From contig FWWN02000628.1 in assembly GCA_900175165.2 (NCBI GenBank), positions 10,267 to 64,773 on the forward strand: a stretch of 54,507 nucleotides of DNA. Reading direction: 5' to 3'. The position numbers were made by a program, and so were the translations under genes. Below, piece by piece: positions 1-11,654 of the stretch. The stretch's first letter is position 1. Each line of letters starts with the position of its first letter. Under the pieces are notes generated by a model that was given only the letters and a program-made list of their open reading frames with translations, was not told where the DNA came from and ran no database searches. This DNA is from Rhizomucor pusillus. Lineage: Eukaryota > Mucoromycota > Mucoromycetes > Mucorales > Lichtheimiaceae.

Positions 1-103
1 ACTGTTTTCAATCTTGACAAATACCGCTTTTTCAAGTAAGTTATATTAAGCCAACAGTCGACAATGATAGAGTTATTACAAATGAACTAGGGACGAAGGC
101 TGC

Positions 104-1296
104 ATGTTCACTAATCAGATCACAACAAATGGCTATCAGACTCCTTTCCACTTTGCGAGAAGCAAGAAAGAAAGGGAAATCGAATTGGAACTGGACGATT
201 TTAGCATTAATGAAATATCATCATATTACCATCCTTGTACACTTGTCCCTGGTCGGCGAGATGTCTTCAATGCGTCCTACGGGTGTGGGTCAGAAGTCCA
301 CGAAGTAAGAAAATGCTCAACAGCNGAGTACTACGGTATGANGGGGTCAAAACGAAGAAACCAGATGCTAAGCAAGGAGAAACGGCGACTTGGCATTGAA
401 TATATCGAATCAAACTTTCCCACAGGGAAGATCTCCAAGGCAGAAATGTTTCTTCATTATGTCAGCTATTACCTTTGGCATCTAGAAACATTACTGGATT
501 TTTACAATTACGAACAGATTGCAGCTACACGATTCCGAAACTATCAAGGAATACAGTGCGCTAGAGCTGAAATGGCAAACATAGTGATAAACGGTGGCTG
601 GAAATATAGCGAGAACAGAAGGAAAAGAAAGAAAAAGAAAAGAAATAAGAACAGACAAGACAGTAAGAAAACAAGAAAGAATCGAAAAAAGTTTAAAAAG
701 AAGTCAATATACGTAGGAAGGTATGCCATTAGTTGTAACTGACGGATGCCTGATACTGATCACTTCTAATAGGCTACCATCCCAACCAATTTCGGCAATC
801 CGTTCCACGCTTGATATGGAGAGGGAACAGCCACCAGCTAAAGAAAAGAAATGGAGGAAGGCCAGGGTCAACTGCGATAATAATGTAAAAATGCCTCTTA
901 TTGTTTTTCGATCGGGAATGTTTGGCAAGGACGGCGTGCCCTTGAAAGGCCATCAGTCAGGCGCGGTAGGCATTCTATGGAGGGAGCTCAAGAAGAGGGA
1001 AGCCAACGGCGAGGTTGCTGTCGTTAAAATCGATGAATATTTGACATCCCAAGTACAATCAAATTGGCAAATATCATGGGTAAAGTTACTGAGAGAATAA
1101 TTAATATATATGTCATGCTTGCTTATCGCGAACTCTCGATAACATGATCACGGACGACGGTGTCAAGCACAATGGGATCCAAGTCTGCAAAAGCTGTAGG
1201 ACCCTATGGAACCGAGACACCAATACATCCAAAAACATGTTCTACATTGCGATGTGCATTTGGTCAGGTCATGAGCGGCCTGCACCTTTCTTCTGA
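104..1296 (+). pseudogene. Decayed Fanzor/TnpB-like RNA-guided nuclease (relic)
   Basis: Three consecutive open pieces (104-742, 723-1100, 1144-1296), in more than one frame, together resemble the TnpB-like (Fanzor) proteins common in Mucorales. Visible landmarks in order: a VPGRRDVF block where relatives as I recall them have DPGRRD (RuvC-I); a very basic Arg/Lys stretch (about 612-702); MPLIVFRSGMF where relatives have a VFGDG-type block; GHQSG; IDEYLTSQ just before the zinc ribbon; then CKSC and RDTNTSKN, matching the second half of the ribbon and RuvC-III. The first zinc CxxC is absent (QVQSNWQ follows TSQ). The RuvC-I Asp codon reads GTC (245-247), one base from GAC. Two ambiguous bases occur at 325 and 342. 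The copy is therefore broken and probably inactive. The 5' end may lie beyond the window. Family assignment is from memory of motifs. Confidence 0.62.
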
Positions 1297-1772
1297 GCGA
1301 ATATCACCACTGCAAAATGTGGGACCCTAACGGGTTTAGATCTCTACGGTAGGTCCATTTGATTGCCTGCAGTTTACAATATATTAATTAATACTTCGTT
1401 TAGTTATCGGTAAGTCACGACCTACACATCCAATGTCGAAGTTTTACTCATTAAGAGATCATTTGCGTTATTTGGGGTGCCCGCATCGCGTCGTAAGCAA
1501 GTTTGGGCTAAATGGCAAGTGTACACGAACTCTAATTCGAGGAGAATGTTTATTAATATCTTCCCCAAGGTCCAAATTTGATTCGAGTGCGATGCAAAAT
1601 TGATGCTCCAAACACAGTATACATGGACAGCCCGCTGTCGTCACAAATTGCTACTCCGAATGCAGATTGAGTGCTGTTGTAACTGCAGTAGACAGAGGAC
1701 AATAAGATGTGCATATATTTGTATGTATTTTTTCTAGAATATATTAAAGGGTTACTAGAAACTAGGTACAGC
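1297..1772. other. Intergenic, nothing recognised
   Basis: AT-rich spacer between the Fanzor-like relic and the stop codon of chitin synthase. Short open frames here have no recognisable content. It should hold the 3' UTR of the chitin synthase gene. I see no terminal inverted repeats that would mark the edge of a mobile element. Confidence 0.5.
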
Positions 1773-4689
1773 TTAGCGATTGAACAGTCTAAAGAATAAG
1801 TACAAGCAAGAACCAATGAATCGGAAAGCGGAAAGACCAGCGACAGACCACAAGATGAAACCAAGGTACGCTGTGCTACGTTCCTGGTAGGATCCAAACC
1901 ACTGCAAAATCTGTCCGTTGGTAATCACAGCTACCAGAGCCATGTTGGTAATAACCCAAGACAAGACCTGTATGGAAGATAAGTTAGTACACAGTGCAGA
2001 TAATCGATCTCACTACACGCTATACGCACCAGGCGTGTACGGAAAGCCTTGTAGTAATCTTCCTGTTTTGTCTTTGCATCGCGCTTCTCGTGGACCGGCA
2101 CAACGACGCGCTTGAGATCCTGGCAGTGCTCCTCGTACTGTTCGTTCAGATCCTTCTCCTCCGTCGGCACTTCAACTTCAACGTGGTGTTCACCATCCTT
2201 GCCCTTCTTTGCTTTGACTACACCGAGTTCTGTGGAAACAGTGTTGTCACCCTTGGTACCCCAAGAGACATCGTGAGTGTTACAGAACGCATAAATGTTG
2301 AGCACGTTGATGTAGCTAGGAGACATGAAAATATACTGGATGAAGCTTGTAAACATGTGCCAGGGATCCAAGAACAGGAAACTTGCTACAAAGTAGATCA
2401 CATATGTTGATACAACAGCGACGATGACTTGGCGGAAAGCACTTTGGTTGATTAGTGTTACAAACATGTCGTCCGATTCTCGTGCTTGCTCGATAGCCGA
2501 GTCGACACCAACGACGGTGATCCAGAGAGTACAGAACATGATGTATACCATGAGAAGCGCAAAGAAGACGATACTGAGGATATATGCCCATTTAAAGCCT
2601 TGTGGACGATTACCCATGGCAATGATAAACTGAATGACAAGAAGGACAATGTACACGTAATTGAAACTGATATGCAGATACGTGGCGATTTGGGCCGAGA
2701 AAGGTTTAGGATCGAGATAATCGGACTCCATGGAGGTGGTCATGATGTAGAATGTGAGGTAAAAGTTGCCCTATTTTTTTTTCATATATATATATCAGTT
2801 GACGAAATCAATCGAGAATTTCCAGATGCTCGACTTACAATTGCAAACCAAGAGAAGATCAAATTGTAAAACTGATAAATGCCTTGAATCATAAAGAAAA
2901 ATTTGCGGATAATGTTGTGATCAGATGTCCAGAGCTTTCCAGTGTGTACGAGGGCGTAGACACCGGCAAAGAAGGAGCCGTTGAGCCATCGTCGACGCTG
3001 GGAGATAAACTCAGGTACGTTGTCTGGCACGTCGGTTTCACCGTATGAATTGTTCACATAGTGAAGTTTCCATGCGGCGTGTTTCTTGGCAACCAACTCG
3101 TAACACAAGATACGATCTTCGGCCAGGTACATGTTGGCTGTGAAGATATCTGCATCGCTTCCATGCTGCTTCTCACCCAAGAAGTACTTTTCGAGCGGAC
3201 CGTGGCCGTTGGCGTCGTTTTGGAGTGCAATGAAACGGTAAGCTGAGAAAGCACCGGGCAAGACGGAGATGTAGCCAAACACAGATTCCAGGGGCTTGTC
3301 GAGGATATTGGACATTTTGTACTCAAAGTTTTGGGATGCGACCAAGGGGTTCAAGAGCGCGACGCCAGCTTTGCCAGTCATTGCTCTAATTTCACCGCAT
3401 GCACCGGCGACGTTCTTGTTGACATCGAATGCCTTCCACAAATGATAGATGGATGTTCCGCCTGGCTTTGTGCCGACATCGATCAATACGCAGATATTGG
3501 GGTTGATGAGAGGGCCGAATGCCTGGAAAAACCATCGATGGGAGTTGATCTTTTTTTGGTTCTTCTCCTTGAGGCAGAACAGTAGCTGGGTTGGAACAAT
3601 ACCCTTTTCCGCTCCACGAAAGTTCATATCGGGGTCCACCGAGATTTGTGTAGTGTGCTATTTTAAAATAGTAATAAAAAATTCACGGTGCCCATGTGCT
3701 GTCAGTTCGTCGTCGAAGAACAGCCTGAAGCCAATTCAATACATTACCTCGTAAATGTGTGCGGTGACTGGTTTGCCCTCGACAATGTTTTTGGCAACAC
3801 CGTCCTGATACACACCTAAAGCGGCAAGCACAGACAAGGTGCGGGGATGAATCTTTGTACGCCCGTCAGACACGATGCACACAACCACTTTCTGCCAACC
3901 GCCCTCTCCCCAAGTATGGGATCTGGAACGCGAGCACAAATGCGCAATATTCTTCATGACACCGTGCAGCGTTCGGCAGAAAAGAACTTCATCTTCCTGC
4001 ATAACGTAACGTGATTGTTAGCCTCCTTTCTATCCCAGAATCACGATTGTGATCTGTTGAGCCACACTTACGTTGTACATTGTTAATACGATAAAGAGTT
4101 CTGTCTGTCTGTTCATCAATTGTTGGCGAAGAGTGTACTTTTGGTCAGCGAATTCAGCTGGGTCGCAGGTTGCTGCAGTGTATCGCATATGTGTGAATTC
4201 GTGCGCCTCCTTGTTCGGCAGACGTTCCAGATATTTTGTGGGCACAGGGTTATCCAGTACAAGGTTACCGCCCGTCAGTTTCACCTTACGCACTATATAC
4301 ATGATCTCACGTTAATATATATTTATATATATATATATATGCTTTTCCAGTCATTCCGTACCCGTCTTGTATCGGCGTGGCTGTCTTCGGGGAGCCTCTC
4401 CATAGTACGGCGAGCCAGGTGACATGGGCGGCGGTGGCGGCTGCTCAATAAACTGAACACCTCCTCCACCTCCAGCGACTCTAGAAAATGGAGATCGAGG
4501 GCCGTTCGGCGAGTTGGGACTTCCTAGCAACGGCTGCTGCGTGGTATCAAAGTCATTGTAGCTCTGAGGTCCACGCTCCATAGGCGGCTCGTTGGAAAAG
4601 TTGGTGTGCTGCAGCGGGTACTGCTCAGTGTAGCCAGGCAAGGGCGAGCCTGCTTCTCTCCCTCCTTGATCAAAGTTATTGTTATACAT
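1773..4689 (-). CDS. Chitin synthase (class I-III type)
   Basis: Integral plasma-membrane glycosyltransferase that polymerises UDP-GlcNAc into chitin. Six exons join in frame: 4689-4362, 4292-4072, 3996-3748, 3657-2839, 2770-2030 and 1967-1773, giving about 850 aa; all introns are GT-AG of 62-90 nt. The Pro/Gly-rich cytosolic N-terminus is followed by the conserved entry block (RRYKT joined to [18 protein letters not shown]) and [19 protein letters not shown]. The catalytic region has DVGTKPG, AEDRIL and [10 protein letters not shown]. Several membrane helices follow, with a charged loop before the last exon (VLSWVITN). An upstream in-frame Met (4755) exists, but MYNNNF at 4689 fits the family start better. 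Nothing in it looks broken. The exact class (I, II or III) is not resolved. Confidence 0.95.
4327..4341. repeat. TA dinucleotide repeat in chitin synthase intron 1
   Basis: A short run of alternating T and A inside the first intron of the chitin synthase gene (intron 4361-4293). It is a simple microsatellite with no coding effect. Confidence 0.8.
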
Positions 4690-6714
4690 TGCCAAACCAC
4701 CCTTGTAGAAGGGAACGCTGGTGAGTTTCTTGCATGGTTTGTAGCCATGGATCAATGGTACCTGAGCGTGTTAAGCTGCAAAAGGAAAAGCAAGGAAACA
4801 GGGCAACATTGATGATTACAATTTGACATTTTATACCTCGTGCAAGGTTACACCGAAAACATGTCCAAATCAGCCAATAGCAGCACGGTGTAGCACCACC
4901 GAAAATTGAACAGTGCGAAAAAAACGGCAGGTAAACATGTGTATACCTTGCAGGGTTTGCTTGCGTGGCGCAAGCTTCCACCACACACTCTCTCTCAGCA
5001 AGTAGAGTAAAAGATTAATTCCTTTTATGGACTCTATCTTATTAGTATTGCGACTTGGCATACTGCGCGCCGCCCCTTTTTTCCTTTCATCGTGATCTAT
5101 TGCTCCCCGCGCTCTCGATACGCAATCGATACGCAAAGTCGAGGTATGTTAACTGACCCTTTTACTGGTCGATTTGTTCAAGCAATTACCCGACTCCAGG
5201 ATATCTGCTGAGGGGGCTGGGTTACTTGCATCCAAACAAGGATTAACTAAAATGAAATAGTTACAAATTCGGCACACGTGTGCGAGTGTTTCGGTCTGCT
5301 TCTGAAAATACACCTGCAGGCGTGTGTTATAGAACTTATGCAAAGGAGCGGATTGAACGCTTTCATGTATTAACTTAAATATCCAAATGCATACATGTAA
5401 GCTGACTTTCCGAGGCATATGAAGGTAGAATATCGGATGAATACATACAAAATTTCTTGGCCGCAATTACCATCACTTAATTGCTGGCTATCTCACACCG
5501 GGCAGAGCTAGAAATCGCGAACACTGATAATGATCCCGAAAAAGATCGAGGACTATAAACGATTAGCGCCTTGTTTGACGTCCGATAGCAGCATACATAC
5601 TAATAGATACAAGACACATGAACAGGGACCCTTCCAAATCTTCTAATACCAAGGATGATGTAAATTAGTTTCCTCAAATATCACCAAAGAGAATTTTGCA
5701 ACACTTGAAATACAGCCACTTGAGGCCGCAGTGGAACTTTGAACAGCGCGCTCTGACAGGGTGACACAAAGTAAGTGGAGTCCGGTTCCTTGTGTTACTC
5801 ATTCTTCCTCTTCAAGCATGATATTACCATCCTTGTCCATCACTCCAATCACCAACTGAGAAGGACCCGTATTGATGGATCACAGAATTCGCATTTTACT
5901 CTTTCTGTTCTTTAGTTTATAGTTTCAAGTGCAGGGCTGCCTTTTGACTAAACACTACATTTTATACGCTTCCTGTTCCACCTTGCAATCCCACTCATAC
6001 TAATGCTTAGGTTATCATCGCGGGTCATCCAATAATAACACTCACAAGCGATGTTACGACGTTAGTAAATCCATTCTTTTGCAGAAATCGTAGGCATTAC
6101 CTCAAACAAAGCAAAACAATTTCTATTCCTCTCAATTACAGCTACCCACAATCAGTTCTCACTAGCTGTCCAAAGGCGGGTTGCATCCAAGAAGCGATCA
6201 GGCTTGCCTGTGCACTAGCGTCGAAGCTTTGACAAGGAGGCAGGCGTGGAGATTGTTAGCATCGAAACCTTTGGCGCCAGCCATGGATCTCCTATAAGTC
6301 TTTTCGATTTGAAAGCATGCATCTGTCTTGCAAACCATATTCTCTATCTCCTCTACCGCAGTTATTGTGAACAATACAGTGTCTTTTTTCTTTGGCATTG
6401 ATAAAGGTGGGTATCTGACGTTTTCCTATATCCATAGCGCCACAGGCATTTCATCCAGGAGATATAAAACAACCAGAAAGTGCTAGAACACTGACTACAT
6501 TCGAGGAAGAAGAGAAAGCTGTAAGTCACTTTCCGAAAACTCTTGGCGTTGTTTCTCAAATATTCAAAAGTACTGGTTTTGACATTTGTAGGACTGCAGT
6601 GGAGGGACCCACGGTAGGTATGCTCGTTGTTAATGGCAATGGGCTGAGATTGAAAACCGCGCCAATGCAGATGAACCCGAACAATGCATTGTTCTTGGTT
6701 TTCCAGGGTTCAAC
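4690..6714. other. Long intergenic region between divergent chitin synthase and Lon genes
   Basis: About 2 kb containing the 5' sides of two divergently transcribed genes. No ORF here is convincing. Two details stand out. A 10-nt unit, CGATACGCAA, occurs twice close together near 5115-5138. On the minus strand, near 5812-5870, a short frame reads GPSQLVIGVMDKDGN and then four Glu and a stop, which looks like a conserved C-terminus, but no upstream exon could be joined to it. Possible 5' exons for Lon (about 6450-6616) are discussed in the findings. Confidence 0.4.
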
Positions 6715-9700
6715 ATGAACTCGTCCTTCCTGCTGCACATTTCGAGTACTATACCGAGAACACGGGTTGCCTCCCAGATATTTTCTCATGCCAGCAAGGC
6801 AGCAACCAAACCTAGTCACGGCAAGCGATCACTCACGACGAAATCTCCAATAACTGTGTGGGGCGCAGACGCGCTTACAAATACACTGCGACTGAGCCCG
6901 TCAAAGCCTGTACTTGTAGCACTTCAGCGTGTACGAAACATATCAAATACATCAGTGTATTTGCGTGAACGCGACCCGAACGATAACAATGACGAGGTTC
7001 AAGGTGGTGCAAAGTCGCAAGGAGACGACGAGGGTGGTGACGATAATAGCAACTCGAGCAAGTCATCGGTCTTCAACGTCATTGATAGCCAGCTACAAAA
7101 GCCGTCCGTGCCCGATGTGTACCCTCAAGTCCTTGCTCTACCCATTGCGCGACGTCCATTGTTCCCAGGTTTCTATAAGGCTGTTGTAGTGAAAGACCCG
7201 GATGTCACCTCAGCTATCAAGGAGCTTCTAAAGCGAGGACAGCCTTACGTTGGTGCCTTCCTGTTGAAGGATGAGAAACTGGATACGGATATCATCACGG
7301 ATCTGGATCAGGTTTATCCGGTCGGTGTTTTCGCACAGATCACCAGCGTGTTTCCGACCAGTAGCAGTGGAGGAGACAAGGACAGAGAAGGTCTCACGGC
7401 GGTTTTGTATCCGCATCGAAGGATCAAAATCACGGACCTGTTATCACCTAAACGACGGAAAGAGGAGCGAGACCTTGCGGAAACAGAGGAAGTGCCTCTT
7501 GGCGAAGCAGGTAGAGTGTCAAGCAAAAAATCAGCAAAGGTATTTGACTACGTATTTACTTTTTATCCACTTAGCTGGGGCGAACGAGCCAGAAGCAGTC
7601 AAGCGAAAAGAAACGGCGTATGCTACCTCCTTCTTACTCAAAGACCATTCTGTCTCGTTAGCAAATGTTGAGAATATGGATGATTTGCCCTACTCGAAAA
7701 AGAATCCAACCGTGCGCGCTGTGACTTCCGAGATTGTATCGGTCTTCAAGGACATTGCATCCTTGAATCCTTTGTTCCGTGACCAGATTGCCAGCTTTTC
7801 AATGTCCCAAGCAGCAGCGAATGTATTTGAAGAGCCTGGCAAACTCGCCGACTTTGCAGCTGCTGTGTCAGCAGGCGAACCCGAGGAGCTGCAACAAGTA
7901 CTGGAGACGCTGTCTATCGAAGAGCGTCTGCAAAAAGCGCTGTTGGTTCTCAAAAAGGAGCTTATGAATGCACAGCTTCAGAACAAGATTTCCAAAGAAG
8001 TCGAAAGCAAGATCGCCAAGCGGCAGAGAGAATACTATCTAATGGAGCAAATGAAAGGTATCAAGAAGGAACTCGGTATAGAGAGTGACGGCAAGGACAA
8101 ATTGGTCGAGGGGTTCAAGGAACGGGCCGAAAAACTCGCAATGCCAGATTCAGTCAAGAAAGTGTTTGATGAAGAAATCAACAAGCTGGCGCATCTCGAA
8201 ACAGCTGCCTCGGAATTTAATGTTACCCGCAATTACCTCGACTGGCTCACACAAATCCCTTGGGGAAAACGTTCACGAGAAAATTACAACATAGTACACG
8301 CCAAAATGGTCTTGGACGAAGATCACTATGGTCTGAAAGATGTGAAAGACCGCATCCTCGAATTTATCGCGGTTGGCAAGCTTCGTGGAACAGTTGAGGG
8401 CAAAATCCTTTGCCTAGCAGGACCGCCGGGTGTCGGCAAGACGTCTATAGGAAAGAGCATTGCGCGTGCACTTGATCGCGAATTTTATCGTTTCTCGGTT
8501 GGTGGTCTGACAGACGTTGCCGAGATCAAGGGCCATCGCCGCACTTATGTTGGAGCTATGCCCGGTAAAGTGATCCAAGCTCTCAAGAAAGTCCAAACAG
8601 AGAATCCGCTTATTTTGATCGACGAAATCGATAAGGTCGGTCGGGGACATCAAGGCGACCCGTCTTCCGCACTGCTTGAGTTGCTAGATCCTGAACAAAA
8701 CAGCAGTTTCCTGGACCACTACATGGATGTACCTGTCGATTTATCCAAAGTCCTCTTTGTTTGCACAGCCAACGTACTCGATACTATTCCCGGACCGCTG
8801 TTAGATCGCATGGAGGTTATTCAACTATCAGGCTACGTGGCTGAAGAGAAGGAAGCAATCGCTGCCAAATATCTCGCACCTAACGCCAAGATAGCTGCTG
8901 GTCTTGAAAAAGTCAATGTCAACCTTACAAAGGAAGCCATCGATATTCTCATCAAGAACTATTGTCGCGAAAGTGGAGTCCGAAATTTGAAGAAGCAGAT
9001 TGACAAGGTATACAGAAAAGCAGCCTACAATATAGTGGAAAAAGTTGGCGAGGAAAAGCTGCCGCAGCAAGAAGGTGACTCTCCCAAGGTGTTGTCCTCT
9101 GACAAGCGCTCGAATGATCCAGAGGTAGCAGAAGATGATAAAGGCGCAAAGGAAGCTGGACAGGAAAAGACATACGAAGATAGAAAACCATTACAGGTTC
9201 CAGGCGATGTTAAGATCGATATTACACCAGAAAACCTCAAAGATTACGTCGGTCCTCCAGTATTCCACTCCGATAGACTGTATGACAAGACACCTCCCGG
9301 CGTTGTCATGGGCTTGGCATGGACTAGCATGGGTAAATTAAGCATCTCACAGAAATCATTTATATATCTAATATGCTTATCGCTTTTTTAGGAGGATCAT
9401 CATTGTATATAGAGTCGGTGCTGGAATCATCGCTCACACCAAAATCGTCGCCGCACTTGTCAAAGACAGGTCAGCTCGGCGACGTCATGAAAGAATCCAC
9501 TAGCATTGCATATACGTTTGCAAAGTCGCTGGTAGCGACTCATTTCCCAAAGAACAGATTCTTTGATAGAGCTAGAGTCCATCTGCACTGTCCTGCCGGA
9601 GCAGTGCCAAAAGACGGTTAGCAAGAATACACTTTTGGTAATTGAGGACTTGCTAACGATTGTATGGTCCATGGCTAGGTCCATCTGCTGGTATTACTAT

Positions 9701-10076
9701 GGCGACTTCCCTGATCTCCTTGGCACTGAACGTGCCTGTTCCTTCGGATATAGCCATGACCGGCGAACTGACAGTAACGGGCAAAGTGCTCCAAATTGGT
9801 GGACTAAAGGAAAAGACGATTGCTGCCAAGCGATCAAAAGTTACAACTATATTCTTCCCCAAGGATAATCAAGCTGATTGGGAAGAGTTACCGGAACACG
9901 TCAAGGAGGGCATCAAGGGTATTCCTGTCGATACATACCACGACGTGTTCAAGATCTGCTTCGGGCATGTAACCAAGGAACAAGCCGAGGAAGTATGGGC
10001 AAAGGCGTTGCCAGAATCAGAAATGGCGAAAGAAGATATCAAGGTACAAGAAGATGAAGACGAAAAGCAGCAGTAA
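6715..10076 (+). CDS. PIM1: Mitochondrial Lon protease (PIM1/LONP1)
   Basis: ATP-dependent serine protease of the mitochondrial matrix that degrades misfolded and regulatory proteins. Exons 6715-7510, 7575-9332, 9392-9616 and 9679-10076 give about 1058 aa, normal for fungal Lon. The N-terminus is rich in Ser, Arg and Lys with few acids, as in a matrix targeting signal. The substrate-binding LON domain ([19 protein letters not shown]) comes next. The AAA+ module has Walker [10 protein letters not shown], Walker [10 protein letters not shown] and the adjacent GDPSSALLE. The protease domain begins near [15 protein letters not shown]; the catalytic Ser sits in PKDGPSAG (split by intron 3) and the catalytic Lys in GGLKEK. 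The first intron uses the donor at 7511, which gives [12 protein letters not shown] in frame; the GT at 7537 does not keep the frame. The gene is convergent with the carrier gene, with 71 bp between stops. Confidence 0.97.
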
Positions 10077-10147
10077 CAAGAAAGCAGCGTTTATATATTT
10101 CTTGTTGTATAATATATCAACGAAATACAAATAATAATGTATAGAAA

Positions 10148-11654
10148 TCAAAGAACGACGGTGTCTCTTTGCTCTGACAGTTTCGGATGCTGTTGCCTGC
10201 TCATCAGAGCTTCTGTCGTCCAAGTATATGCCATAAAAGTAGCAGCGTTTGAGGGGAAGGCGCGTAAAAGCGTTGGTGTGAGTCCTCGATATAGACCACG
10301 TAGTCCTTCTACTCTGAAGCATTCTCGGAAACAATCGAGCGTATGGCGATATTTCTGCGGATCAGACTGCATCCGTGTCTTGACTACATCTGCAGGATAT
10401 GTCGAACACCAAGCGGCGATGCCTGCTATTCCGCCTGCAACAATGACTTTGATTGCATTCAAGTCTTTTTCTTCTTCTGTTGCCAGGTACCGCGCGGCGC
10501 ATTCATACGCGACAAAGTATGGTCCGAAACTCAATTCTCGTAGTACCGTGGGTGTCATGCCGCCAAAGCACTGCCTTACACCGCCGGCCATGTACATCTT
10601 TTGGAGGCAGTGCAGCGGCCCTCGCGTGGTTCCTGAATGTATCTGATTCTGCAGCTGCACCTTGGCGAGTTCCATAGGGCACGTCACTGCGCTTTTTTGT
10701 TTTTATTACCATTTGCATGCGTGAGTAAAAAAATAAATTCCTTGCATGAACTTTCCCTCGATTGTGACACTGATCTTGTATATTACCTGGTAACAATTCC
10801 TGCACCCATCCCGGCGATCATGATATGGGATAGATCCGGTTGCTGTGACGACAGCGCTGCATTGCTGCCATTGACTTGTAATTTGGAAAGGATATACTCA
10901 TACGATCCAAAAACTAGTGCATTCACCAACGCCACACCTGCCTAGAAGCGCATAATAGTTGCAGTGTGAGCCAAAAAGTTTCCCACGACCCAATGACGTC
11001 CTAGACATACTGCTGGCGATGTCTATGACGGGGAAAGTCAGAAATCTGTCCACCTGACCACCACGCTTATCTCTATCTATACTTACCACGCCCTTGTATA
11101 ACCCAAAGATCTGTACATATTCAATAACAATTTAGTTGAGAACATCAACTATTATCAAAAAAGAACGTCTGCCATCGGTTTAGAACTTGCCTTCTCTTGT
11201 CGGACAGTGGATACAAAGCAATTCCATGTTCCTTTGTACCTCGAGGATATTTCCGGTGTTTGCAGCCGTACCTTGACTGGAGCCAACCAGCTTTCAATTT
11301 CACACGACTAAAGCAAATAGCCATCCAGACTATCACTGACCTGTATCTTGATTGATAGCATGTCAGTAACTTTGTATCTCAAAAACCACTTTGGTGACTG
11401 ACTGACCAAATGGGTGGCCCACTGCTAATCCTGCAAGACCTGTAGAGACTAGAAGTTGGTATCTCTGTATAATTCCGATCCTCCCTTATAGGGCGCAGCA
11501 CACGATAACGAACCTCCCATCAAGCCGGCGAAACATGAAGCAAACGTGTTTCTATCATCATTTGGATGCGCTTTTGTTGCGTGATTGAGAATCTTGCAAT
11601 GAAAGAATGTCGTGTAATTTCTTGATCCTTACGTATTTCGTCAATTTCGAGCAT
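10148..11654 (-). CDS. Mitochondrial carrier family (SLC25) transporter with two microexons
   Basis: Six-helix inner-membrane metabolite carrier. Nine exons restore one frame of 313 aa: 11654-11633, 11570-11514, 11439-11407, 11346-11341 (6 nt), 11276-11187, 11110-11088, 11021-11010 (12 nt), 10941-10787 and 10691-10148. All three repeat signatures appear: GHPFDTVKVRLQ (needs the 6-nt exon), TCPMELAKVQLQ and TYPADVVKTRMQ. The 12-nt exon supplies TSPA in YKGVTSPAAGVALVNA. Helix ends such as GLYRGLTPTLLRAFPSNAATF fit the carnitine/ornithine/SLC25A29-45-48 group, but the substrate cannot be told from sequence. The donor after exon 5 (GTTCTA) is weak. The first exon, MLEIDEI, rests only on frame logic and is the least certain part. 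Confidence 0.88.
11010..11021 (-). other. 12-nt microexon (carrier exon 7)
   Basis: Twelve bases encoding T-S-P-A lie between ...CATAG and GTATGT. Inclusion gives YKGVTSPAAGVALVN, the usual carrier spacing between helices 1 and 2; skipping keeps the frame but shortens this conserved loop by four residues. Confidence 0.78.
11341..11346 (-). other. 6-nt microexon (carrier exon 4)
   Basis: The bases ATACAG (minus strand) are flanked by an AG acceptor and a GT donor. They join CCA-TTT-G to TC-AAG-GTA, so the protein reads P-F-D-T-V-K-V, the invariant first carrier signature. Skipping the exon would keep the frame but delete Asp-Thr from the signature. Confidence 0.82.

Noticed and set aside
544..729. 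Minus-strand Phe/Leu-rich frame opposite the Fanzor-like relic
   Set aside because: It is the antisense of the Arg/Lys-rich stretch and has no other support.
5812..5870. Minus-strand fragment GPSQLVIGVMDKDGN followed by an acidic end and a stop
   Set aside because: Looks like a conserved C-terminus, but a stop lies just upstream and no acceptor or exon could be joined; too short to call a gene.
10688..10786. Apparent frameshift in the carrier gene at the last intron
   Set aside because: It arises only if the second AG is used; the acceptor at 10692 (AAAAAAG) gives TSAVTCPMELAK in frame.
10861..10920. ATATCCTTT on the minus strand in the carrier gene as a U12 donor
   Set aside because: It is inside exon 8, encoding Y-I-L-S-K, and the frame continues without interruption.
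11111..11190. GC-AG intron in the carrier gene (AAG followed by GCAAGT)
   Set aside because: This donor leaves the next exon out of frame; the GT four bases further on (GTTCTA) keeps YKGV in frame and the full-length 313-aa product.
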